Of a stretch of DNA of 64,000 bases, positions 44,866 to 51,808 are shown piece by piece; position 1 is the stretch's first letter; each line of letters opens with the position of its first letter. A model generated the notes under the pieces. That model saw nothing but the letters and a program-made list of their open reading frames with translations, searched no databases and was not told where the DNA came from. The stretch is from contig JALHJL010000006.1 of the NCBI GenBank assembly GCA_022839625.1, positions 96,171-160,170 on the forward strand. The letters run 5' to 3'. A program made the translations under genes and the position numbers. Source of the DNA: Phycisphaerales bacterium (GTDB taxonomy: Bacteria > Planctomycetota > Phycisphaerae > UBA1845 > Fen-1342).

Positions 44866-46739
44866 GCTTGGACTTCCTTCCCTTCGTGATTTGCGGGCGG
44901 GACGCCCACACCACCCGGCGGGACGCCGACACCATCCGGCGGGACGCCCACACCACCCGGCGGGATGCTCACATTACCGGGCGCAACTTCGGCGGCAGTC
45001 ACGATGCACGCATCCTGGATCAGGCCTCCCAACTCGCGGGCCAGCGCCACCGGCCGCCCCGCGCGACCCGGCATCGACGCGTGCAACACAACCAGCCGAT
45101 CGCGGTTCTCGTTCAGCGCGACAATCGCATCGTCGCACGCCCAGACGCGCCGGATGGGTGTCGTTGCCTCCATCAGCCGCACCGCCACACCGGCCTCCCC
45201 GTAGACGCCGCATACGCCGTCCGCGCCGGCGGGAATGACCAGCTCCACCAGCCCGCTCCAGCAGCGGGCCACGATCGATTCTAGTGCGCTGCCGGCGCGG
45301 TGCACGGCGGACCATACGTCGGCGTCGGCCAACCCAGGATGCCCGTGCGGGTTCTGGTTCCACACGCGGCCATCCGCCGTGCCAGCGTAAACCTCGTCCT
45401 GCACCGTCGCCAGGCAGGTGATCGTGGCCGTAACGGGGCTGGTGGCGCGCAGCGCCGCACCGGGCGCGTCGGCGAAGTAGACGCAATCGTCGGCAGCAAA
45501 GAGGACCTGGCCGCCGGCGCCGGCGGTTACGCCCCGCACCGCCTTGGGCTTCCCGTCGACCGGTCGCAGGATCGCAGCGGCGTCCGCCGGCGACGGCAGG
45601 GGCCAGCACCAGCAGCCGAGTTGCGAGTGAGTTGCCCAGAGGTGGTCGCCGGCGACGACCGCGGCGTTGAACCCCGTTCGTGGCTGGCCGGCGTCCGGCA
45701 CCTCGTAGCGCCCGACCACCGCTCCGTCGTCCGCACTCAGCACCCACACTCCGCGCGCGGCGCCCACCAACAGCCAACCGCGCTCGCGGCAGAAGCCCAC
45801 CGAGCGCAACCCGCCCAGCGAGGCCTCCAGCGTCATGCGCTGCACCACCCGCTCGGGACGAACCGGATCAAGCCAGCTACAGCCGTAGCCCGCGACCACC
45901 ACGATTGCCCGGGCGGTGCACTGGTCCGGCGTGACGCGCCAGAGGTTCTCCAGCAGCCGGCCGCGCTCCACGGGCGTCAGTGCCGGAAGCAGTTCGCCCC
46001 ACCGGCCGGTGTCATCGCCGGCGACCTGTTTGAGTTTGCTGAACAGCCCGGACATCTCGTCCAGTCGGCGGTACGTAGCGGCCGTGGCGGCTTGCTCCAC
46101 CATATCGCGGGACTTGATCTCTTCGATTCGCCGGGCCGCTGCCCGCTGCAACGCGTCCTGTTGGGCGTAGCTCTCGCTTGAGAACTCCAGCCGGCCGATT
46201 CCTTCGAGGGTGAGGCCGGACGAGAACAGGAATCGCTGGAGGGCATCGCGCAGGATGTCGCCCAGCACTGCCCGCCAGTCCTCATGAAGGAGCTGGGCGG
46301 CCGTCAACGGGCGGATGAACTGCCTCAGGGCCGCTTCGGCACCGGCCCGCCGCACCGCGTCCGCCAGAGCCGCAACGGTCAGCTCGCCGCTCGTGAGCAA
46401 GGTGGCTTGAAAGGCAGCCAAGTCATGATCCCGCGCGGCACAGCGCAGCAGCAGCTCCACGGTGCCGCAAACCGGGTGATCGGTCGCCGGGCAGTCAACG
46501 ACGCCCAGCGGCACGGCGAGCGCCTGGTTGCGCACGAGTACGAGCGTGTCGTCGGATGCGGGCCGCGGGTCCTCGCCGGCGGGGACCAGGCGCCGCCGGC
46601 CATCCCGGCGGATTACCAACCCCATCCACGGTGCGGGGATCGGCGTCGCAGACAGAAGGCTGCGCGGCCAAGCGTCGCCCTGGCAGCGCAGGGCAAGCAC
46701 CTGTGCATCCCCCAGACGCTTCACAACGTCGCTCCCCAT
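44862..46739 (-). CDS. SPFH-like domain plus coiled coil plus beta-propeller protein
   Basis: 625 residues with AGAGGA eight bases before the ATG. The N-terminal part (about 1-185) follows the SPFH/band-7 pattern: an amphipathic start, LVLVRNQALAVPLGVVDCPA, a helix with DHDLAAFQATLL, and a last strand LTLEGIGRLEFSS. A coiled coil follows (about 185-235: RRIEEIKSRDMVEQAATAAT). From about 270 to 590 come propeller-like blades (GWLLVGAARGVWVLSADDGA, VLFAADDCVYFADAPG, DEVYAGTADGRVWNQN). The last 36 residues are GVGVPP repeats encoded by a 21-base dispersed DNA repeat. SPFH proteins organise membrane microdomains and recruit partners; as last member of the ESCRT-like operon it could mark the target membrane. 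Confidence 0.65.
   Translation of the reverse strand: MGSDVVKRLGDAQVLALRCQGDAWPRSLLSATPIPAPWMGLVIRRDGRRRLVPAGEDPRPASDDTLVLVRNQALAVPLGVVDCPATDHPVCGTVELLLRCAARDHDLAAFQATLLTSGELTVAALADAVRRAGAEAALRQFIRPLTAAQLLHEDWRAVLGDILRDALQRFLFSSGLTLEGIGRLEFSSESYAQQDALQRAAARRIEEIKSRDMVEQAATAATYRRLDEMSGLFSKLKQVAGDDTGRWGELLPALTPVERGRLLENLWRVTPDQCTARAIVVVAGYGCSWLDPVRPERVVQRMTLEASLGGLRSVGFCRERGWLLVGAARGVWVLSADDGAVVGRYEVPDAGQPRTGFNAAVVAGDHLWATHSQLGCWCWPLPSPADAAAILRPVDGKPKAVRGVTAGAGGQVLFAADDCVYFADAPGAALRATSPVTATITCLATVQDEVYAGTADGRVWNQNPHGHPGLADADVWSAVHRAGSALESIVARCWSGLVELVIPAGADGVCGVYGEAGVAVRLMEATTPIRRVWACDDAIVALNENRDRLVVLHASMPGRAGRPVALARELGGLIQDACIVTAAEVAPGNVSIPPGGVGVPPDGVGVPPGGVGVPPANHEGKEVQA
44896..44976 (-). repeat. 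21-base tandem repeat inside the SPFH/propeller gene
   Basis: Four units of period 21 (44896-44916, 44917-44937, 44938-44958, 44959 on, the last partial) read GGTGTGGGCGTCCCGCC on the minus strand and encode seven-residue GVGVPPG-like repeats. The unit and its 3' tail CCCGCAAATCACG match the intergenic copies at 21.6 kb (CCCGCCAATCACG), so a mobile or copy-number-variable repeat has become protein-coding here. Confidence 0.75.
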
Positions 46740-46812
46740 CGCGTTGTCCTCTCGGCTCCGTTCGGAGCGGTCGGCACCGTGCCGGCCGTGGGCAGCGACA
46801 TTCAGGCTCGCT

Positions 46813-46835
46813 GGCCTGCGTGGTGCAGGCCGCTA
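46813..46835 (-). repeat. TAGCGGCC-type palindrome
   Basis: Arms GGCCTGC (46813-46819) and GCAGGCC (46825-46831) followed on the minus strand by the TAGC of the family; a variant of the units at 16.2 and 39.3 kb. It sits in the gap between the TM2 gene and the SPFH/propeller gene inside the ESCRT-like operon. Confidence 0.55.
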
Positions 46836-46843
46836 CGTCCGCG

Positions 46844-47065
46844 CTACGGCAACTGCCAACTGCCGACCGCCGCCAGTTCCCGGTTCTTACGCTCGACCAT
46901 GCCACTCATCAAGAACAGGTCGATGAAGAGCCCGATTCCGAGGAGGCCCCACGTCAATAGCCAGATCGTGCCCGTGACGTACTTTCCCACGTAGAAGCGG
47001 TGAATGCCCGCCACGCCCACGAGGCACAGGGCCCACAAGCCGTACGCCAGGCCGACCGAGCGCAT
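46844..47065 (-). CDS. TM2-domain membrane protein
   Basis: 73 residues, AAGGAG before the ATG. It is a complete TM2 domain: two transmembrane helices (about 8-22 and 32-54) joined by the conserved turn GIHRFYVGKYVTG, and LLGIGLFIDLFLM in the second helix. TM2 proteins are small, often accessory membrane components. The gene starts 13 bases after the AAA ATPase stop, inside the operon, and its product may be the membrane partner of the ATPase or of the SPFH-like protein. Confidence 0.85.
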   Translation of the reverse strand: MRSVGLAYGLWALCLVGVAGIHRFYVGKYVTGTIWLLTWGLLGIGLFIDLFLMSGMVERKNRELAAVGSWQLP

Positions 47066-47078
47066 CGCATCGTCTCCT

Positions 47079-48206
47079 TCAGCACTGCTCCGCGGCCCAG
47101 CGGTCGAACTTCGCCACGTCCTTGGGGCCGACCGACGGCGGTACGTCCGCGATTACGGCGAGCACGTCCGCCATCGAGATACTGCGCGGCTCGGCACCGG
47201 CCACCGATTCGAGGAACGGCCGCGTGGCCGCCCGCTCGGCGATGGCCTTGATGTCCGCACCGCTGTAGCCATCGGTCGCCTCGACCAGTCTGGCGAAGTC
47301 CACGTCGTCCGCCAGGGGCCGCTTCCCAAGATAGATTTCGAACAATTTGAAGCGCGCTTCGGGATCCGGCAGCGGAACGTAGATTTTCGCGTCCAGCCGG
47401 CCCGGCCGCAGCATCGCCGGATCCAGGCTCCACGGCTCGTTGGTCGCCCCCAGGAACATGAGGGCCCGGTCGGCCTTGCGGTCGAAGCCCTCGATCTCCT
47501 GGAGAATCTGCGGCACAACCCGCTGCATGACCGTCGATTGCTGGTCGCGCCGCCGCGGGACCAGCGCTTCGACCTCGTCCATGAAGATCACGGACTTCTT
47601 CTCGTCCTTCGCCGCATCGAAGAGCTTCTTGACGTTCTGCTCGGCCTCACCGACCCACTTGCTCATGATCTGGGCCGGGCTGATGACGAACATGGTGGCG
47701 TCCAGCTCGCACGCGATCGCCTTGGCGATCATGGTCTTGCCGGTGCCCGGCGGCCCGAACAGGAGCACGCCGCCGCCCACGCTGATCCCGTAGCGCTGCG
47801 CCAGCTCGGGGTGTTGGAAGGGGTACAGCATCTTCAGGTTGATCTCGCCCTTCACGTCATCCAGGCCGGCGATGTCGGCGAACCGCACGTTGGGCTTCTC
47901 GCGGACGATCCAGTCCTGGGCCTTTGCGCCCGAGTCGCCGTCCTCGCGGACACGCTCGCCCCGCGGCCCGCCGCCCCCGCCGCCGCGCGCCTGCCGCCGA
48001 TCGCAGTCCTTGGCCAGCTCGAGCAGCTCTCGGGCGTACGATTCCTGCTCGGCCCGCTGCCCGGGGTCCTTGCTTTCCTCGGCGATGTCGATCATGCACT
48101 CCGCGGCCTGGATGAGGTACGGCTTGGCGGCGACGTAATCGCCCTGCCGCACGGCCGCGAGGCCTTTGTCCTTGAGGCGTTTGAAGGTGGCAAATGTAGC
48201 CGCCAT
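47079..48206 (-). CDS. Vps4-like AAA ATPase with N-terminal MIT-like domain
   Basis: 375 residues; the ATG directly abuts the previous TAA. Residues about 3-70 form a three-helix MIT-like bundle (FKRLKDKGLAAVRQGDYVAA, LLELAKDCD); 71-98 is a Gly/Arg linker; 100-375 is one AAA domain. Walker A GPPGTGKT 151-158, Vps4/katanin pore-loop text KWVGEAE 183-189 with its Trp, Walker B VIFMDE 206-211, sensor GATNEPWSLDPAMLRPGRLD 253-272, and the meiotic-clade end TDGYSGADIKAIAERAATRP. MIT-AAA proteins pull apart ESCRT-III polymers (Vps4) or microtubules (katanin). Three ESCRT-III-like genes lie upstream in the same operon, pointing to a Vps4-like role. Confidence 0.85.
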   Translation of the reverse strand: MAATFATFKRLKDKGLAAVRQGDYVAAKPYLIQAAECMIDIAEESKDPGQRAEQESYARELLELAKDCDRRQARGGGGGGPRGERVREDGDSGAKAQDWIVREKPNVRFADIAGLDDVKGEINLKMLYPFQHPELAQRYGISVGGGVLLFGPPGTGKTMIAKAIACELDATMFVISPAQIMSKWVGEAEQNVKKLFDAAKDEKKSVIFMDEVEALVPRRRDQQSTVMQRVVPQILQEIEGFDRKADRALMFLGATNEPWSLDPAMLRPGRLDAKIYVPLPDPEARFKLFEIYLGKRPLADDVDFARLVEATDGYSGADIKAIAERAATRPFLESVAGAEPRSISMADVLAVIADVPPSVGPKDVAKFDRWAAEQC

Positions 48207-48608
48207 TTACGGATGAACCTCGCTGGGCAAGTGCTGGAGTACCAAGGCGAACAGCTTCTCGGCCGTGGCGCGCGCTTGCTCCGCATCCCGCCGGTCCGGT
48301 TCACGCGCCGCCGGGTACCGCACAGCCACCGCAGAGTACGATAGCGCCAACACGTCCGGACGCACGGAATCAAAGGCAGACTGCATCGGCTGACACAAAT
48401 CGAGCAGCGCGCCCAGCGCAAGGATCTTGGACGTTGCCACGCCGTGCCACTGCAAGAACGCCTTCAGAGCCTTTTCCGCCGCCTGCTGACAATGGAAACA
48501 CGTGGCATCCAGCACCGGCGGGTCGGCACCAAAGGTGAGATGAGCGGCGCGCAGGTCGTTGCGCGCCTTCATCAACCACTCGCGGACGGCCTGGACCTCA
48601 GGTGGCAT
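48207..48608 (-). CDS. HEPN-domain protein
   Basis: The ATG at 48608 gives 133 residues and overlaps the stop of the nucleotidyltransferase gene by 11 bases. It matches the HEPN four-helix domain: EWLMKARNDLRAAHLTF, CFHCQQAAEKALKAFLQWHG, and AVAVRYPAAREPD. The RNase motif RxxxxH of toxic HEPN proteins is not seen; the RYP-type form is common in HEPN/minimal-nucleotidyltransferase pairs, where the nucleotidyltransferase modifies or neutralises HEPN. Its stop is fused to the ATPase start, so the pair is part of the ESCRT-like transcript. Confidence 0.82.
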   Translation of the reverse strand: MPPEVQAVREWLMKARNDLRAAHLTFGADPPVLDATCFHCQQAAEKALKAFLQWHGVATSKILALGALLDLCQPMQSAFDSVRPDVLALSYSAVAVRYPAAREPDRRDAEQARATAEKLFALVLQHLPSEVHP

Positions 48609-48942
48609 ACAGCAATTTCCCCTTGGCGCGAACCTCCGCCTCGAAGTTGCCATGCAACCCGCTGAAGCGGTCAAACCGATCCTGCCACGTGAAGTGCACT
48701 TCGACGGGCAACTTCATACCATCAAGGGCACCGTAGCCCCGCTTCGCCACGTCCCAGGTCGAGAAGTCGTCCCCGGGCAGTACCACGAGCACATCCACGA
48801 CGCTCGTGGCATGGGGCTGTCCGCTGGCGTGCGACCCAAACAGGTAAATGGCGCGCGGCGCGAGGGCCGCGACCAGCCGGCGGACGATCTCCGCCAGAAG
48901 CTCCTCGGTCAACCGGGCTGCCCCTGCGGGCTGAGTCGCCAT
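48598..48942 (-). CDS. Minimal nucleotidyltransferase (MNT) with degraded active site
   Basis: 114 residues. The nucleotidyltransferase core IYLFGSHASGQPHATSVVDV carries the GSxxxG loop, but the usual SDxD metal pair reads SVVD, so the first carboxylate is lost; the later strand VEVHFTWQDRF follows. The protein may bind rather than catalyse. It overlaps the HEPN gene, as in HEPN/MNT toxin-antitoxin pairs. The start lies two bases after the stop of the NIPSNAP-like gene. Confidence 0.8.
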   Translation of the reverse strand: MATQPAGAARLTEELLAEIVRRLVAALAPRAIYLFGSHASGQPHATSVVDVLVVLPGDDFSTWDVAKRGYGALDGMKLPVEVHFTWQDRFDRFSGLHGNFEAEVRAKGKLLYAT

Positions 48943-48944
48943 GG

Positions 48945-49274
48945 TTACCTCGGCGGCGTCCCCGGCGCAGCGGCCGCGTCGGACGACTGGTACAACTCGT
49001 ACTGGATCGACCCGGCGCTGTACGGCAGTTGCGAGGCGATGCGCCCGTACTGCGGGTCATCCCGTTCGGCGGTACACTCCAACTCCCAGTCATGCACCTC
49101 CCGGTAGCGGAAGATCATCAGCACGGTGTTCATCGGCCCCGCCAGTCCGTACAACACCTCCGGGATGGCCCAGCCCCGCTGCCGGCGATGGGCGACAAAC
49201 GTCTCCACGGCCTGCGAGAAGTCGTGCAGCCGGCCATAGGCGATGATGCCTTTGACGAGTAACACTGCTGCCAT
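48945..49274 (-). CDS. NIPSNAP-like dimeric alpha/beta-barrel protein
   Basis: 109 residues with AAGGAG six bases before the ATG. The strand-helix-strand text AAVLLVKGIIAYGRLHDFSQ, PMNTVLMIFRYREVHDWELE and LPYSAGSIQYELYQSS follows the NIPSNAP/dimeric ferredoxin-like barrel pattern. Such domains bind small molecules or hold proteins together; some NIPSNAPs associate with membranes and autophagy in eukaryotes. No catalytic residues are assigned. It sits tightly between two nucleotidyltransferase-like genes in the operon. Confidence 0.65.
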   Translation of the reverse strand: MAAVLLVKGIIAYGRLHDFSQAVETFVAHRRQRGWAIPEVLYGLAGPMNTVLMIFRYREVHDWELECTAERDDPQYGRIASQLPYSAGSIQYELYQSSDAAAAPGTPPR

Positions 49275-49300
49275 TTGCGCTCCTTTCCAGCCGGCGGCGC

Positions 49301-49966
49301 CTAGTCCGGCGGCGGCTGGTCGTGTATCTCGGGGTTGTAACCGTCTTCCTCGACTTTCTGGTCGTAGCACTGCGCGTAGGCGGATCGTATGACCGGCGCA
49401 AGTTGTTCCGCAAAAGTCTCATCGAGATTGTGTATGCGGATCAGCTCGACGACGTCGCCCCAGTCCTTGTACCGCCAGGTGGCCAGCTTCAACTCGATGA
49501 GCCACGCGAGACTTGGCACGGGCGTCTCGCGTACGGTGTGTGCTTCGCCGGCGACGGGAAAGCGCACCTGCCGCTGCTTGCGTGCGTTGCCAGCGATCTC
49601 GCCTGCCACGAGGATGTCAAACGTCACCTGGGTCTGCGGATCGAAGAACTTGCGCGGTCGCCCCGCCACCTGCTGGTAGACAGTGCCAACGAACAGCTTG
49701 CGGAAGCGCTCCAGGTCCTCGGCGCGCATGCACAAATCGACGCCTTCCGAAGCCCGACGGTAATCGTGAGCATTCAGGGCCACGGCTCCCATGAAGATGT
49801 GCGGCAACCCCGCAAGCCGCTCGCGCAACTTGCGGAACGCCTCTGTCACGGGTCCTTGCTCGTCGAAGAACATGCGCACGTCCTCCACGGGCGACAGTGG
49901 GCGCCCGCGCCATAGGCGCTCACGCGGCGAACGCTGGCCATGCCAATCCATGGACGGGAGCGACAT
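49301..49966 (-). CDS. AbiEii/nucleotidyltransferase-fold-like protein
   Basis: 221 residues, starting only three bases after the stop of the ESCRT-III-like gene. The segment IFMGAVALNAHDYRRASEGVDLCM corresponds to the GGxAxxxHGxxRxTxDxD region of AbiEii-type/DUF6036-like nucleotidyltransferases, with the Gly and Asp positions partly changed (VALNAHDYRRASEGVD). TFDILVAGEIAGN and LAWLIELKLATWRYKDWGD (LIxxKLxAxRxKDxxD) are further family features. Activity is uncertain. The C-terminus is acidic and low complexity (EEDGYNPEIHDQPPPD). Confidence 0.65.
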   Translation of the reverse strand: MSLPSMDWHGQRSPRERLWRGRPLSPVEDVRMFFDEQGPVTEAFRKLRERLAGLPHIFMGAVALNAHDYRRASEGVDLCMRAEDLERFRKLFVGTVYQQVAGRPRKFFDPQTQVTFDILVAGEIAGNARKQRQVRFPVAGEAHTVRETPVPSLAWLIELKLATWRYKDWGDVVELIRIHNLDETFAEQLAPVIRSAYAQCYDQKVEEDGYNPEIHDQPPPD

Positions 49967-49969
49967 CGC

Positions 49970-50578
49970 TTACTTCGTCTCTTTCTGCCCCTGCTCCTTC
50001 AGCGCGTTCAGCTCCGCCCGCAGGGCGCTCATCTGCTGGGCCTCGCGGGCGACTTCGACCTGTTCCTCGGCCGCGATCATGCGGTCGATCTCCTCGTCCG
50101 TGATTGCCTCGGCCGGGGCCTGTGCGACGTCCGCCGCCGCCCCGCTCTCGATGCTCTCCAGGAACATCGTCATCCGCTCTTCCATCGACTGCGACTGCAT
50201 CATCGCCCGTTCCCAGTCCATCTGCGTCTTGGCCAGGTCCGTGTCGCCGTAGAGCCGGCTCACCTCGCCGGCCATGGTCTTCATGGCGCCGGCGAAGTCC
50301 GCCGCCGCCTCCGCCTGCCGCTTGATGAGCAGCGCGTTCTTGACCGCCAGGAGCTGGCGTTCGAGCAGCTTTTTGATGGTCGCGGTCTTCTTCAGCGAGT
50401 TGCGGATGAACTGGTAGCTCGCCATGTCGCCGATCTGCTTGGCCTGGCGGGCGTTCTTGACGAACTCGTCGGTGAACTTGTTCTGCTCGGCGATGGACTT
50501 CTCGATCCGGCGGATGCCCTGGCGGATCCTGATGTCGCGCTCGATGCGGCGTTCTTCCTTGGACTTGAACAGGGCCAT
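49970..50578 (-). CDS. ESCRT-III-like protein of Vps2/CHMP2 type
   Basis: 202 residues; GAGG lies five bases before the ATG at 50578. The layout is that of an ESCRT-III subunit: a basic N-terminus (MALFKSKEERRIERD), a long basic helical hairpin (about 10-90), the segment FAGAMKTMAGEVSRLYGDTD (95-114) and WERAMMQSQSMEERM (122-135) that parallel the helix 2-4 text of CHMP2 proteins (AMK...M...FERQ...MKEEM), an acidic helix ITDEEIDRMI (159-168), and a C-terminal helix with LRAELNALK (186-194) spaced like a MIM1 motif (LxxRLxxLK, the Arg replaced by Glu). It would polymerise on membranes and be remodelled by the Vps4-like ATPase of the operon. PspA-type origin is less likely because of the order of motifs. 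Confidence 0.7.
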   Translation of the reverse strand: MALFKSKEERRIERDIRIRQGIRRIEKSIAEQNKFTDEFVKNARQAKQIGDMASYQFIRNSLKKTATIKKLLERQLLAVKNALLIKRQAEAAADFAGAMKTMAGEVSRLYGDTDLAKTQMDWERAMMQSQSMEERMTMFLESIESGAAADVAQAPAEAITDEEIDRMIAAEEQVEVAREAQQMSALRAELNALKEQGQKETK

Positions 50579-50587
50579 GGCTACCTC

Positions 50588-51113
50588 GTGGGAACGTGGG
50601 AAGGTGGGAACGTGGGAACGACCAGGTCGGTCATGCCTTCTCCTTGGCTGAAGCCCCGGCGCCTCCGTGCGCCGCCGAGGCGAACTTCGTTCCGCGAATC
50701 CGCTCTTGAGATCGCTGCAAGTGCTGGACGTAATTCGCGAGCTGCCGGGAGCACTTGTCACAGCGGTCCAGAAGCCAATCGAAAGCCTGCTGCCTCAGCA
50801 AGTCGGAATCGTGTGCCAGAATCAACTGGCTTCGCAATTCGCCGGCCGAGCCCTTCGCCAGGTAACAGAATTCGATCTGCTGCTTTCGCGTGCCGCGCTC
50901 GTAGCCCTCCGCGATGTTACTCGAAATACTGACAACAGCGCGCAGCATCTGACTGCGAAGCACGGGCTCCCGCGCCAGCTTCTGAGTTCGCGCGGCACGA
51001 TAGATGCCCTTGGCCAACTCGCGCGCGGTTTGCCAGACTTCCAGTTGCTCGAAGCGCTTTGCCGGGGCGGCCCGTTGCCCCGTTCCCACGTTCCCACCTT
51101 CCCACGTTCCCAC
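50588..51113. mobile_element. 526-bp element with perfect 33-bp terminal inverted repeats
   Basis: The sequence beginning GTGGGAACGTGGGAAGG at 50588-50620 (33 bases) recurs exactly, inverted, at 51081-51113. Between them lies a single gene for a four-helix-bundle protein. The element fits precisely between two operon genes: the stop of the upstream ESCRT-III-like gene is at 51116-51118 and the Shine-Dalgarno of the downstream one at 50584-50587. No target-site duplication is obvious and no transposase is inside, so it would be non-autonomous. Confidence 0.7.
50631..51113 (-). CDS. Four-helix-bundle protein (23S rRNA intervening-sequence/S23 family)
   Basis: Up to 160 residues; the start is uncertain because the only in-frame candidates are GTG codons within the inverted repeat at 51081-51113. 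The core is the IVP/S23 four-helix bundle: RFEQLEVWQTARELAKGIYR, LRSQMLRAVVSISSNIAEGY and ERGTRKQQIEFCYLAKGSAG are close to the family consensus (FExLxVWxxAxxLxxxIY, ..SIxxNIAEGxxR). These proteins are found in 23S rRNA intervening sequences and as diversity-generating-retroelement accessory proteins. It appears to be cargo of the element rather than part of the surrounding operon. Confidence 0.8.
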   Translation of the reverse strand: MGTWEGGNVGTGQRAAPAKRFEQLEVWQTARELAKGIYRAARTQKLAREPVLRSQMLRAVVSISSNIAEGYERGTRKQQIEFCYLAKGSAGELRSQLILAHDSDLLRQQAFDWLLDRCDKCSRQLANYVQHLQRSQERIRGTKFASAAHGGAGASAKEKA

Positions 51114-51115
51114 GT

Positions 51116-51718
51116 TCAGGCCTCCGCCCCCCGCTCCCGCACCCGCCGCTCCGCCTCGTCGAAGGCCTCCGCCGTGTCCTTGATCAGACCGGCGTCCAGG
51201 TCGCTCCAGATCCGCATCAGCTCCTGGCTGGCCGGCGACAGCCCGGCAGCGGCCGCGTCGGCCTCGTGCCCGAGGGCCAAAATCTCGTTCAGCCGCTCGT
51301 TGTACATCTCGCCCGTAATCTGGTCGTTTTCGATCAGCCGGGCGATCAGCGCCAGGTCGGACTCGCGAATGCCGACCGCGCCCAGGCCGCCCAGCCGGCC
51401 CGCGGGGGCGTTCTCGCGCAGCATGCGCAGCCGCGATACCGTCAGCCGTTCCTTGGTCCGGATGTTGAGCTGTCGGGCGACCATCATCTGCTCGGTGTGC
51501 AGCAGGTCAAACTGCTGGGCGAACGTCCGCCGCATCTCCGGGGTCTTCTCTTTGGCGCCCTGCTCGACCACCTTCTGCTTGTCGGTCACCAGCTTCCGGA
51601 CCTTGGCCTGCATGCGGTTGCAGTCGTTCTCCAGCAGCATCTCCTGGGCGCGCAGCTCGGCCGCGCTCATCGTTGCCAGCGTCTTGCGCCGCGTCGTCAG
51701 CCATTCGAAGAAGTTCAT
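51116..51718 (-). CDS. ESCRT-III-like helical protein (second paralogue)
   Basis: 200 residues, almost entirely helical. After a short N-terminus (MNFFEWLTTRRKTLATMSAA) comes a long hairpin with MLLENDCNRMQAKVRKLVTD and VVEQGAKEKTPEMRRTFAQQ, the same VEQGAxxK..ER/MR text found in the C-terminal half of the 470-residue neighbour, then LHTEQMMVARQLNIRTKERL. A helix with IRESDLALIARLIENDQITG and an acidic end LIKDTAEAFDEAERRVRERG follow. Shape and position indicate another ESCRT-III-like subunit, more diverged than the one at 50 kb. No transmembrane helix or signal is present. Confidence 0.55.
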   Translation of the reverse strand: MNFFEWLTTRRKTLATMSAAELRAQEMLLENDCNRMQAKVRKLVTDKQKVVEQGAKEKTPEMRRTFAQQFDLLHTEQMMVARQLNIRTKERLTVSRLRMLRENAPAGRLGGLGAVGIRESDLALIARLIENDQITGEMYNERLNEILALGHEADAAAAGLSPASQELMRIWSDLDAGLIKDTAEAFDEAERRVRERGAEA

Positions 51719-51808
51719 GTGGAGCCTTGCTCCTGAGGGCTCAAGGGGCCAAGGGACGAAGGGACCAGGGATGTCCGGGCATCGTTACTGTCCCACACGC
51801 CCACCTTC

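Noticed and set aside
44896..44976. Possible CRISPR-like array of 21-base units
   Set aside because: The units are contiguous tandem copies without spacers and keep a reading frame; there are no cas genes in the window.
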